A stretch of DNA of 64,000 bases, taken from positions 1 through 64,000 of the forward strand of contig CALWVS010000007.1 of the NCBI GenBank assembly GCA_944385095.1. Reading direction: 5' to 3'. Under the pieces are notes generated by a model, which was not told the DNA's origin, did no database searches, and saw nothing but the letters and a program-made list of their open reading frames with translations. The position numbers and the translations under genes are program-made. This DNA comes from an uncultured Oscillospiraceae bacterium. Lineage in GTDB: Bacteria > Bacillota > Clostridia > Oscillospirales > Oscillospiraceae. Below, piece by piece: positions 53,784-62,535 of the stretch (the stretch's first letter is position 1; each line of letters opens with the position of its first letter).

Positions 53784-54649
53784 TGATGAATAAAAACGCA
53801 TTGACTGTATCTGGGTTGACCAAGAACTACAAAGAATTTTCTTTGTCGGATGTATCGTTTGAAGTACCACAGGGAGCAATCGTTGGACTGATTGGTGAGA
53901 ACGGCGCAGGGAAAAGTACAACGCTTAATGCCATTTTAGGCTTAATCCATAAGGACGCCGGGGAGATCTCCATTATGGGAAGTCCAATTGAAGAATTAAG
54001 TCTGGATATGAAAGAAAAAATTGGCGTTGTTTTTGATGGAACAAATTTTTCAGAGGAACTTACACCCAAGAAATTAAACAAGCTATTGAAAGGGATTTAT
54101 ACTTCATGGGATGAAGATTTTTTCGTTTCGCTTTTAAAAAAGTTGTCCTTGCCTTTTCAGAAAAAAATCAAATCTTTTTCCAAAGGTATGAAAGCAAAAT
54201 TGTCGATTGCGGTTGCCTTTGCACACCATCCAAAGCTGCTGATTTTGGATGAAGCAACAAGCGGGCTTGACCCTATTGTGCGTGATCACATTTTGGATAT
54301 GTTCCTTGATTTTGTACAGGATGAGGAAAACTCCATTTTGGTATCTTCCCATATTACAACCGATTTAGAAAAGGTGGCTGATTATATTGTTTTTATCCAT
54401 GAGGGGCAATTGATTTTTTCCAAGCCAAAAGATGAATTGCTTGAACATTATGGGATTGTCAAGTGTGGAGCTGCACAATTTGAGGCACTCAATCAACAGG
54501 ATATCATTGCTTACCGAAAACAGGATTACGAGTGGCAGGTTTTAGTTTCAGACAGACAGAGTGCAGAAAAGAAATATCCAAAAGCGATGGTAATACCAGC
54601 AACCATTGATGAAATCATGTTGTTGTATGCGAAGGGGGAAGTTATATGA
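53783..54649 (+). CDS. ABC transporter ATP-binding protein (export type)
   Basis: ATPase of 288 residues. Walker A GENGAGKST near 39, Walker B and D loop LLILDEATSGLD, and the signature loop FSKGMKAKL instead of LSGGQ. C-terminal ~70 residues are typical of ATPases paired with ABC-2 permeases. Start overlaps the GntR stop. The permease gene after it is frameshifted, so the transporter may not work. Confidence 0.9.
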   Translation: MMNKNALTVSGLTKNYKEFSLSDVSFEVPQGAIVGLIGENGAGKSTTLNAILGLIHKDAGEISIMGSPIEELSLDMKEKIGVVFDGTNFSEELTPKKLNKLLKGIYTSWDEDFFVSLLKKLSLPFQKKIKSFSKGMKAKLSIAVAFAHHPKLLILDEATSGLDPIVRDHILDMFLDFVQDEENSILVSSHITTDLEKVADYIVFIHEGQLIFSKPKDELLEHYGIVKCGAAQFEALNQQDIIAYRKQDYEWQVLVSDRQSAEKKYPKAMVIPATIDEIMLLYAKGEVI

Positions 54650-55283
54650 AAGGACTCATCCAAAATAATCTATACTCCATGGAAAACAGTATTTTAATTG
54701 CTTTTATCATTTCTGTTTTTTAGCAATTTTACCACTCAGCGGTGTAAATCCAACTTTCTTACCTATGATCATCTCTATGCAGATTTTTGTATTTGTAGTA
54801 AATATATGCACATCACTTCGGGCAGACGAAACAGCAAAATGGAACAAGTTTGAACTTACCTTGCCTGTCAAGCGGAGCAATCTTGTATTGGCAAAATATC
54901 TTTCCATCATCATTTTAATTTTTGTGGGTATTATGATGGGAACAGTTACCATGGTACTTTCCAGTCATTTTGATTATGCTGTAAGCCGGTCCATGTTGGT
55001 TTATGGGTTTGAATATGGGTTGACCTTATCCATTTTATCCATGAGCATCATGTACCCCCTTACTTTGGTATTGGGTGCAGAAAAAAGTGAAATTATTTTC
55101 ATCCTATCCGCATTTGCTGCCATTGGAATTATGCTTCTCATTGCCAAAGTTTTATCAACATGGACAGAGGGGATGAATTTGAGGTCCCCACTTGTTGGAG
55201 CTGCATCGGTTATGGTTGCAATCGTTGCGTTTGTGCTTTCCTATTTTGTGTCAGTCATCATCCATAACAGGAAAGAATTTTAA
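54646..55283 (+). pseudogene. ABC-2 type permease, frameshifted
   Basis: ATG 54646 overlaps the ATPase stop and begins MKGLIQNNLYSMENSILIAF, a permease N-terminus, but stops at TAG 54721-54723 after 25 codons. The rest of the permease continues in another frame (LAILPLSGVNPTFLPMIISM, then membrane segments and a C-terminal stretch) to 55283. The break is at a run of six T (54716-54721); one added T restores a single frame of about 212 residues. It may be a true mutation, phase variation or a sequencing error. The long second part has its own ATG at 54765. Confidence 0.8.
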
Positions 55284-55298
55284 TGGAGAAGATACCAT

Positions 55299-55505
55299 AT
55301 GAAACACAAAACTGAATGGTTGCTATGCCCTATCTGTGGCAATAAAACCCGCAACCAAATCCGAAGTGATACCATTCTAACTAACTATCCACTATACTGC
55401 CCAAAATGCAAACAGGAAACACTAATCAGTGTAAAACAATTGAACATCACAATTCTCAGAGAGCCAGACGCAAAGACGCAAAGACGCAGAGCCGATAACA
55501 CATAG
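55299..55505 (+). CDS. cysteine-rich KTR domain protein
   Basis: Small zinc-ribbon-like protein of 68 residues. LLCPICGNKTRNQIRSDTIL and YPLYCPKCKQETLI give two CxxC pairs and the KTR motif. This family is typical of Tn916-like conjugative elements of Gram-positive bacteria. The C-terminus is encoded by three tandem 8-base units (55466-55489), which lengthens it beyond the DAKTQ ending I recall for the family. No integrase or transfer gene lies near. Confidence 0.85.
   Translation: MKHKTEWLLCPICGNKTRNQIRSDTILTNYPLYCPKCKQETLISVKQLNITILREPDAKTQRRRADNT
55466..55489 (+). repeat. three tandem 8-base repeats in the KTR gene
   Basis: AGACGCAA occurs three times in tandem, the last with one change. 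As eight is not a multiple of three, each added or lost copy changes the frame of the protein end. Confidence 0.7.
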
Positions 55506-55543
55506 GGGAGCCCCTTATGGTTATCGGCATATTTGTTCTTTAT
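55491..55543 (+). terminator. terminator of the GntR-ABC-KTR unit
   Basis: GCCGATAAC (55491-55499) pairs with GTTATCGGC (55520-55528), with further pairing inside (CATAGGGG/CCCCTTATG), followed by T-rich sequence. It includes the KTR stop codon. Confidence 0.75.
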
Positions 55544-55570
55544 TGAAAATTTTTAAAAAAAAGATATACA

Positions 55571-55648
55571 ACACCACTTTCCAAAATTTTTATCAACAAT
55601 GTTGAGAAGGGTTTCCCTACTTTTTCACAAAAACTCGGAAAGTGGTGT
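55571..55648. repeat. spaced 12-base inverted repeat before feoB
   Basis: ACACCACTTTCC (55571-55582) and GGAAAGTGGTGT (55637-55648) are perfect complements 54 bases apart, with a small CAACAATGTTG hairpin between. It could fold as an RNA leader element or mark an end of the inserted segment. No known riboswitch is recognised. Confidence 0.5.
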
Positions 55649-55750
55649 CTGAGAAAGATTCCCCTTGCCTACTTGCAATCCCCTGCCCTTTTGAGTAAAA
55701 TAGACTGGATTTCATTTTACTTTTGACAGAATTGGAGATGCTCTACTAGC

Positions 55751-58156
55751 ATGAAACAAACAAAATTCCCTTCCTCTCGTACCCTACAGGATCTAACACC
55801 TGGTCAGCGTGGAACCATCCTGTCTGTGGGTAACCAGTCCGGAGCTGTCAAGCGTCGTCTGGTGGATATGGGACTGACTCCTGGTACAGAAGTTGCTGTG
55901 AAAAAAATAGCCCCTTTGGGTGATCCAATGGAGGTTTCTCTGCGGGGCTATGAACTGTCTCTACGCAAAGAGGATGCTGCCCAAATTAGCATCGGAGATG
56001 TAGTAGTTCAGCAAAAAAAGCAACCACCTGTCAGTGACCCAGACAAAATTCGCCAGCAACTGCAAGACCATGTACATGAGCTGGAACAACACGCCCAAAA
56101 CTATGACCACAACGCCCACGACAACCGCCCTATGCGAGTGGCTCTGGCTGGCAATCCCAACTGTGGTAAAACAACCCTGTTTAACGCCCTGACTGGCTCC
56201 AATCAATATGTGGGAAACTGGCCTGGTGTAACAGTGGAGAAAAAAGAGGGCATTGCCCACTTAGGGGACCGTGAACTGACTGTGGTGGACCTGCCTGGCA
56301 TTTACTCCCTCTCCCCCTACTCTATGGAAGAAATTGTTGCCCGTGACTTTATTATTGGGGAAGCACCAGATGCCATTTTAAACATTGTAGATGCCACCAA
56401 TTTGGAACGAAATCTGTATCTCACCATACAGCTTTTGGAACTGGAACGTCCTATGGTATTGGCACTGAATTTTATGGATGAGGTGATGCAGCGTGGGGAC
56501 ACCATAGATGTAGAACGATTATCCAAAGAACTCGGAATCCCCATTGTCCCTATTGTTGCCAAATCTGGTGAGGGGATAGACCAACTGTTACAACTGGCAC
56601 ACCAACAGATGCACCGTGGCTATCAGTTTGAACCAGATGACCTGTATGATACCTTTACCCATGACATCCATCACCGCATGGGACAACTCATTCATGACTA
56701 TGCCTACAAAGCAAATCTGCCTGCCCACTGGGCTGCTATAAAACTGTTGGAAGGTGATGAGTTGGTGGAGCAGGCACTCCAGCTGCCCTCCAACATTCAA
56801 TCCCAACTTCAGGAAATCATTGCAGAATATGAACAATCCAGTGACCTTGGAGACCGGGAAACCCTGATTGCAGACAGTCGGTATCAGTATATTGAGAAAG
56901 TAGTCCACAGAGCAGTGGTGAAAGGTGCAAAAGCAAACGAACCCACTTGGACCGAAAAGATAGACCGAATTGTCACAGGAAAATATACCGCTCTGCCGCT
57001 GTTTCTCTGTGCCATGCTGTTGATGTTTGTCATTACCTTTGGTCCCTTTGGCTCCTTTTTACAGGGCTGTGTAGAAACTGTCATTGACACTGGCTCCAGT
57101 TGGCTGTCTGATACATTGACCAACCTAGGCACCTCCCCTGTCCTCATCAGCCTTGTGTGTGATGGCATCATTGCAGGTGTGGGTGGTGTACTGTCTTTCC
57201 TGCCACAGATTGCCCTGTTGTTTTTCTTCCTGTCCTTCTTGGAGGACTCTGGCTACATGTCCAGAGCCGCCTTTATTATGGATCGAATGCTGCGGCGATT
57301 TGGTCTAAGTGGTAAAGCGTTTATTCCCATGTTGATGGGCTTTGGCTGTACGGTGCCTGCCATTATGGGGGCAAGAACCATGGAAAATGAGAAAGACAGA
57401 CGCATGACCATTTTGCTGGTGCCTTTTATGTCCTGTTCCGCAAAATTACCAGTGTATGGTATGATTGCAGGTGCCTTTTTTGGTGCTTGGGCTGGTCTTG
57501 TGGTTTTTGCCCTCTATGTCATCGGAATGGCAACAGGGATTCTCTCTGGTCTACTGTTTAAGCACACCCTGTTTTCTGGCGAACCTGCCCCCTTTGTACT
57601 GGAACTCCCTCCCTATCGTTTTCCCTCTCTGGAAAACATAGGAACCCATGTATGGCAAAAGGTAAAAGGCTTTCTGATTAAAGCTGGTACTCTCATTTTG
57701 CTAATGTCTATGGTATTGTGGCTCCTCCAAACATTTGACTTCTCCCTCCATATGGTAGACGATGCTGCCAACTCCATGCTTGGCACATTTGGTAGTTGGA
57801 TTGCTCCTGTCTTTGCACCTCTGGGCTTTGGGTTCTGGCAGGCAGCTGTTGCACTGCTCACTGGTCTCATTGCCAAAGAGATGGTGGTCTCCTCCCTCTC
57901 TATGTTCTATGGCTTTGCTTTGACAGCCACTGGTGCTGAGGTTGCAGCCGCTATGATGGGCTTTACTCCTCTGTCTGCTTTCACCATGCTGGTCTTTATT
58001 CTGCTCTATGTGCCCTGTGTGGCTGCGGTATCTACCTTGGCACGGGAGATGAACAGCACAAAATGGACTGTCTTTTCTATATTCTGGCAGCTATTTGTGG
58101 CGTATCTGGTTGCCTTTCTGGTTCACACCATCGGACTGCTGCTTGGATGTGTATAA
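55751..58156 (+). CDS. feoB: ferrous iron transporter, FeoA-FeoB fusion
   Basis: Iron(II) uptake protein of 801 residues. Residues about 10-88 are a FeoA SH3-like domain (LTPGQRGTILSV, RRLVDMGLTPG). A His-rich linker (five His in 107-123) joins it to the G domain: GNPNCGKT 134-141 and DLPG 180-183, with a GDI-like spacer. The membrane part carries the two Gate motifs (MGFGCTVPAIMGARTMENEKDRR region, and SCSAKLPVYGMIAGAFF). There is no clear RBS before ATG 55751. No separate feoA is present, so the fusion supplies it. Confidence 0.96.
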   Translation: MKQTKFPSSRTLQDLTPGQRGTILSVGNQSGAVKRRLVDMGLTPGTEVAVKKIAPLGDPMEVSLRGYELSLRKEDAAQISIGDVVVQQKKQPPVSDPDKIRQQLQDHVHELEQHAQNYDHNAHDNRPMRVALAGNPNCGKTTLFNALTGSNQYVGNWPGVTVEKKEGIAHLGDRELTVVDLPGIYSLSPYSMEEIVARDFIIGEAPDAILNIVDATNLERNLYLTIQLLELERPMVLALNFMDEVMQRGDTIDVERLSKELGIPIVPIVAKSGEGIDQLLQLAHQQMHRGYQFEPDDLYDTFTHDIHHRMGQLIHDYAYKANLPAHWAAIKLLEGDELVEQALQLPSNIQSQLQEIIAEYEQSSDLGDRETLIADSRYQYIEKVVHRAVVKGAKANEPTWTEKIDRIVTGKYTALPLFLCAMLLMFVITFGPFGSFLQGCVETVIDTGSSWLSDTLTNLGTSPVLISLVCDGIIAGVGGVLSFLPQIALLFFFLSFLEDSGYMSRAAFIMDRMLRRFGLSGKAFIPMLMGFGCTVPAIMGARTMENEKDRRMTILLVPFMSCSAKLPVYGMIAGAFFGAWAGLVVFALYVIGMATGILSGLLFKHTLFSGEPAPFVLELPPYRFPSLENIGTHVWQKVKGFLIKAGTLILLMSMVLWLLQTFDFSLHMVDDAANSMLGTFGSWIAPVFAPLGFGFWQAAVALLTGLIAKEMVVSSLSMFYGFALTATGAEVAAAMMGFTPLSAFTMLVFILLYVPCVAAVSTLAREMNSTKWTVFSIFWQLFVAYLVAFLVHTIGLLLGCV

Positions 58157-58179
58157 TTTCATTCGCTCTTTTATATATT

Positions 58180-58692
58180 TCAGGTAGCCGATTGAAAGAA
58201 TGACAGAATTTCATCTGCCATTTTCTCTGGTGTCTCCTTCATTCCATTCATGACCCATTTGGAAGTAACGCGACCAATCCCACCTTCTAAAAATTGCATT
58301 CGGTAGCTGTCTTTCAGCAATGGAACAGGAAGAATGGTTGTCTGTTCCTCTTGAAAACGCAAAAATAACTGTTGAATCTCCTGATGCTTGTGAAAAATAG
58401 AAATCAGTGGATTTTGTTTGATAAAGTTGAAGCGGTAAATCAGAAAATTGCGTACGGTAAACTCCCCTTCTTTTTTCATGACAGACTTTGCTTCATTCAA
58501 AATTCCGTTCATAATATCATAAAGGACATCTTCCTTCTTTTGATAATGATTGTAAAATGTGTTTCGTCCAATTTTTGCCTTCTGTGCAATCATGGAAATG
58601 GATATCTCATTCATATTGTGTTCTTGCAGCAATCGGAGGAACGCTCCTTGAATCATTTTTTTTGATTCTTCAATCTGTCTGTACCGTTTCAT
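58180..58692 (-). CDS. TetR/AcrR family regulator
   Basis: Regulator of 170 residues with the TetR helix-turn-helix at the N-terminus (ISISMIAQKAKIGRNTFYNHYQKKEDVL, given here in part) and a short ligand domain with a hydrophobic centre. Divergent from a MacAB-type efflux operon, with an inverted repeat over that promoter's start region, so it is probably the local repressor. Confidence 0.88.
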   Translation of the reverse strand: MKRYRQIEESKKMIQGAFLRLLQEHNMNEISISMIAQKAKIGRNTFYNHYQKKEDVLYDIMNGILNEAKSVMKKEGEFTVRNFLIYRFNFIKQNPLISIFHKHQEIQQLFLRFQEEQTTILPVPLLKDSYRMQFLEGGIGRVTSKWVMNGMKETPEKMADEILSFFQSAT

Positions 58693-58734
58693 AGGACACT
58701 TTCCTTTCTTTTGTCTTACTTAAACCACATATAC

Positions 58735-58800
58735 TTGATTCTTATTCATAATCATGCTACATTAACTATGACAAATGTAATACATACGTCGTATTTTGTC
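58735..58800 (+). promoter_or_regulatory. efflux operon promoter with candidate TetR operator
   Basis: TTGATT (58735-58740) and TACATT (58758-58763) with a 17-base spacer. Just downstream GACAAA (58770-58775) and TTTGTC (58795-58800) form an inverted repeat around AATAC...GTATT, a likely operator. The leader to the first gene is 100 bases. Confidence 0.5.
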
Positions 58801-58907
58801 TAGTTAAGGAGGTACACTGATCATCCCATTGATTTCATCCGATGGGGAACTGTAGAGCAATCTGTTCCATTTGTTATTGTATTTTAACATTGTAAGGAGT
58901 TACAAAA

Positions 58908-60542
58908 ATGGATATTACAAAACCCAAAAAAGAAGTGGCAGTACAGGACCCTTCTCAAAATTTTCTGTTTACCCCACCAAAAAAACGGAAAAAATGGCTG
59001 AAAATTCTCATTGCCCTTGTGGTTATAGTAGCTGCCGTCTTTTTCCTTCTCATTCGCCCCATGATGGGGGCTGGACAGCAAATTGTTGCCAATTTATATC
59101 TTTCCTCTGTGGCTCAGATGCAGGATATGACAGTTACCGTAGACAGTACTGGTACAGTCACTCCCATTGATTCCTATACCGTAAGTGGAATGGTGACAGG
59201 CGATGTACTGGAAGCCCCTTTCGAAGAGGGTGACTGGGTCGAAAAAGGGGATTTGCTGTTCCGTATTGATCCAGGTAATGCAGAAACTTCCCTGCAACAG
59301 GCTCAACTCTCTGTCAGACAGGCACAACTCAGCTATGACCAAGCAGCCGAGGGACTGCAACCCAAAGCAAATTCCTCTGGTGTCATACAGGAACTGCATA
59401 TCAAAAAGGGAGACATGGTAACGGCTGGCACCCCCATTGCCACTATTTCTGATACCTCTGTAATGACCCTGACACTTCCCTTTCTCTCTACCGATGCTGC
59501 CCAGATTTCTGTGGGACAGACGGCTGTGGTCACTTTAGCAGGTACATTAGAAACACTGTCTGGTACAGTAGAATCCATCTCCACTGCGGATCAGGTCAGC
59601 AGCAATGGTGCCCTCATTCGGCAGGTGAAAATTCAGGTCAGCAACCCTGGAGCCCTGACAGAACAGACTCAGGCTACTGCCAAAGTGGGGATGCTTGCCT
59701 GCGCTGAGGGTGGAACCTTTGAAGCATACACCAATCAAACCGTAACAGCTACCGGCTCCGGTGAAGTGATGTCTCTGGCTGTTAGTGAAGGCAGCTGGGT
59801 AGAAGCTGGAACTGTATTGGCTACATTGGGTGGAACCACTGCAAATACAACTCTGGAAAACGCCTCTATTGCACTGGAACAGGCTCAACTCTCTGTCCAA
59901 AATGCAATGGATGCCCTCGAAAATTATACCATCACTGCCCCCATCTCTGGCACAGTCATTGAAAAGAAGTTCAAGGCTGGAGATACCATTGACTCTAACC
60001 AGCTCTCTGCGGCAGATGGTGCCTTGGCTGTACTCTACGATATGTCCTCCATGACATTTGAAATGAAAGTGGATGAACAGGATATTAACAAAATCCAACT
60101 GGGACAACAGGTTACAGTGACAGCCGATGCAGTGGAGGGAAAAACCTTCACTGGTGTTGTGGATAAAATCAATATCAATGGTACTACTGTCAATGGTCAA
60201 ACCAATTATCCCATTACGGTTCTAATGAACGAAACAGAGGGACTAAAGCCCGGCATGAATGTGTCCGCCAGTGTCATTATTGACCAAGCTGGCTCTGTAC
60301 TCTGTGTTCCTGTTGATGCTGTCAACCGTGGCAGTGGTAAACCTGTTGTTACTGTAGCACCAGCTGAGGCACTGGATGAGAACGGAAATGTAGCTGATCC
60401 TACTTTATTACAACAGCGTGAGGTAACATTGGGTCGTAACGATACAGACAACATTGAGATTATAGAAGGGATTGCAGAAGGTGAAGTTGTTGTTTGGGTG
60501 AATGAGACCTCTAATCCCTTTGCCAGTATGATGGGAATGTAA
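58908..60542 (+). CDS. HlyD/MacA-type efflux adaptor with duplicated lipoyl domains
   Basis: Membrane-anchored adaptor of 544 residues. A basic N-terminus and one membrane helix (about 31-50) lead to an extracytoplasmic part. Four half-lipoyl motifs are seen (GDVLEAPFEEGDWVEKGD, GVIQELHIKKGDMV, GEVMSLAVSEGSWVEAG, GTVIEKKFKAGDTI), so there are two lipoyl domains in tandem with two short coiled coils; ordinary MacA has one. The C-terminal beta-barrel and membrane-proximal domains follow. First of three genes with the MacB-like ATPase and permease. Confidence 0.88.
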   Translation: MDITKPKKEVAVQDPSQNFLFTPPKKRKKWLKILIALVVIVAAVFFLLIRPMMGAGQQIVANLYLSSVAQMQDMTVTVDSTGTVTPIDSYTVSGMVTGDVLEAPFEEGDWVEKGDLLFRIDPGNAETSLQQAQLSVRQAQLSYDQAAEGLQPKANSSGVIQELHIKKGDMVTAGTPIATISDTSVMTLTLPFLSTDAAQISVGQTAVVTLAGTLETLSGTVESISTADQVSSNGALIRQVKIQVSNPGALTEQTQATAKVGMLACAEGGTFEAYTNQTVTATGSGEVMSLAVSEGSWVEAGTVLATLGGTTANTTLENASIALEQAQLSVQNAMDALENYTITAPISGTVIEKKFKAGDTIDSNQLSAADGALAVLYDMSSMTFEMKVDEQDINKIQLGQQVTVTADAVEGKTFTGVVDKININGTTVNGQTNYPITVLMNETEGLKPGMNVSASVIIDQAGSVLCVPVDAVNRGSGKPVVTVAPAEALDENGNVADPTLLQQREVTLGRNDTDNIEIIEGIAEGEVVVWVNETSNPFASMMGM

Positions 60543-60545
60543 GCT

Positions 60546-61298
60546 ATGGGACATTTAATTGAATTTCAATCTGTTTACAAAATCTATCAGATGGGTGATT
60601 CTCTGGTCCACGCATTAGATGGAGTTAGTTTTTCTGTTGATCCTGGGGAATTTGTTGCCATTGTAGGACAATCTGGTTCTGGTAAATCCACTGCAATGAA
60701 CATCATTGGCTGTCTGGATGTGCCCACCAGTGGCAAATATTTTCTGGGGGGTGTGGATGTATCCACAATGGAAGATGACCAGCAGGCAGAAATCCGCAAT
60801 AAAATGCTGGGATTCATTTTTCAGCAGTACAATCTGATTCCCAAATTGAATGTGCTGGAAAATGTGGAATTACCTCTGCTCTATGCTGGTGTTCCAGAGC
60901 GTGAACGACGGAAGCGTGCACTGCGTGCCCTTGACCGTGTGGGACTGGCTGACAAATTTAAAAACAGACCCAACCAGCTCTCTGGCGGTCAACAACAGCG
61001 TGTATCCATTGCACGAGCTCTGGCTGGGGAACCCTCCGTTATCCTAGCAGACGAGCCCACAGGTGCATTGGATTCCAGAACCAGCCGTGAGGTACTTTCC
61101 TTTTTGAAACAACTCAATCGAGAGGGAGATACAGTGGTACTCATTACCCATGATAACTCCATTGCTGTCAGAGCACAGCGGATTATCCGACTGCAAGATG
61201 GTAATATCATTTATGATGGAGATGCCCATGCACCAGAGGCAGTGGTACAGCCATCCCTTGTAGAGGTTGAGGACGAGGAGGCAGAGGAATGGAAATAA
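60546..61298 (+). CDS. MacB/LolD-type ABC ATP-binding protein
   Basis: ATPase of 250 residues: Walker A GQSGSGKST near 40, signature LSGGQQQRVSIARAL, Walker B VILADEPTGALDS. It is the type that works with FtsX/MacB permeases for export of peptides or antibiotics. It ends in an acidic tail (EVEDEEAEEW). Starts 3 bases after the adaptor and overlaps the permease by ten bases. Confidence 0.95.
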   Translation: MGHLIEFQSVYKIYQMGDSLVHALDGVSFSVDPGEFVAIVGQSGSGKSTAMNIIGCLDVPTSGKYFLGGVDVSTMEDDQQAEIRNKMLGFIFQQYNLIPKLNVLENVELPLLYAGVPERERRKRALRALDRVGLADKFKNRPNQLSGGQQQRVSIARALAGEPSVILADEPTGALDSRTSREVLSFLKQLNREGDTVVLITHDNSIAVRAQRIIRLQDGNIIYDGDAHAPEAVVQPSLVEVEDEEAEEWK

Positions 61299-62515
61299 AA
61301 CAATCCTTTTTACTGGCTCTGAAATCCCTATCCACTAGTAAGGTGAGGGCATTGCTCACCATGCTGGGTATTATCATTGGGGTAGGAGCTGTCATTGTCA
61401 TCATTTCATTGGGTGATGGCTTACAAAAAATGATGAGTGATCAGTTTGATAAATTGGGCGCAAATCTGATACAAGTGAGTGTCTTTACTTCTGGTTCCTC
61501 TCGTGAAGCAACCGCTGATGATATGTATGAACTGGTGGAAAAGAATCCTAAATATCTCTCTGCTGTCAGTCCCTATGTCAGTGTATCTACTTCCAGTGTA
61601 CGCACGCCCAATGAGACCTTTACCCCAAAAACTGTGGCAGGTGTGAGTGAGGACTATGCCAACATTCGTGCACTGACCATAGAAGAAGGTCGTTTCTTGC
61701 AATATGTAGATGTTCTGCGTTCTCAGAAAGTCTGTGTGATTGGCTCCTACATCAACAAAGAATATTATAATGGCTCTGCATTAGGTCAGACTTTGGGGCT
61801 GAACGGCTATACCTATACCATTGTTGGTATTCTGGAGGAAACCGCAGAATCCAGGAAAGATTCAGAGGATGATCAGATTCTCATTCCCTATACCAATGCT
61901 GAAAAATTGAACAGTGCGTCTTCCGGTTCTGTTGCTATGTATCAATCTTATATGATGAGTGGTACCAGCAAAGACACCGCCTCTACTGCCCGTGGCATTA
62001 TTGAGAAAAAACTCACTGCCATTTATGGAGATGATGATGAATACTCTCCTTTTATGGTTGTGACCTCAGCTGAAATGCTGGATATGATGAATACTATGAT
62101 GAATACCCTTATGGTGGTTCTGGTGGCCATCGCTGGTATCTCTCTTATGGTTGGTGGAATTGGCATCATGAATATCATGCTGGTATCTGTATCCGAACGC
62201 ACCCGTGAAATTGGTATCCGAAAGTCATTGGGCGCAAAACGTCGGGACATCCGCAGTCAATTTATCATTGAGGCAGCCACCACATCTGCCATCGGTGGTA
62301 TCATCGGCATTGCATTTGGTTTTCTCATGGCAAAAATCGCCTCAGTTATTGTCAACAGTCTCATGTCTGGTGGCACTGAATTTACAGCCATTGTATCGTT
62401 CACCGCTGTCGGCGTTGCCTTTGGTGTCTCTGTGGGAGTAGGGATTCTCTTTGGATATCTCCCTGCCAATAAGGCCTCAAAACTCAACCCCATTGACGCA
62501 CTGCGTTATGACTAA
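61289..62515 (+). CDS. MacB-type ABC permease (FtsX domain)
   Basis: Permease of 408 residues. First membrane segment (about 17-41, ALLTMLGIIIGVGAVIVII) followed by a large outside MacB core domain (about 45-265) and three C-terminal segments, with GGIGIMNIMLVSVSERTREI and RKSLGAKRRDI, the coupling region. The ATPase is separate, unlike E. coli MacB. Likely moves a peptide or toxic compound in a mechanotransmission manner. Confidence 0.93.
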   Translation: MEIKQSFLLALKSLSTSKVRALLTMLGIIIGVGAVIVIISLGDGLQKMMSDQFDKLGANLIQVSVFTSGSSREATADDMYELVEKNPKYLSAVSPYVSVSTSSVRTPNETFTPKTVAGVSEDYANIRALTIEEGRFLQYVDVLRSQKVCVIGSYINKEYYNGSALGQTLGLNGYTYTIVGILEETAESRKDSEDDQILIPYTNAEKLNSASSGSVAMYQSYMMSGTSKDTASTARGIIEKKLTAIYGDDDEYSPFMVVTSAEMLDMMNTMMNTLMVVLVAIAGISLMVGGIGIMNIMLVSVSERTREIGIRKSLGAKRRDIRSQFIIEAATTSAIGGIIGIAFGFLMAKIASVIVNSLMSGGTEFTAIVSFTAVGVAFGVSVGVGILFGYLPANKASKLNPIDALRYD

Positions 62516-62535
62516 TCTCGAAAGGAATCTTCATT

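Noticed and set aside
55466..55489. CRISPR-like repeats
   Set aside because: Units of eight bases in direct tandem without spacers, inside a coding sequence.
53344..55530. A complete Tn916-like element
   Set aside because: Only the KTR gene points to it; no integrase, excisionase, relaxase or transfer genes and no clear end repeats.
59547..60200. A 217-codon minus-strand frame opposite the efflux adaptor
   Set aside because: Shadow of the adaptor gene, whose lipoyl motifs and operon position are clear.
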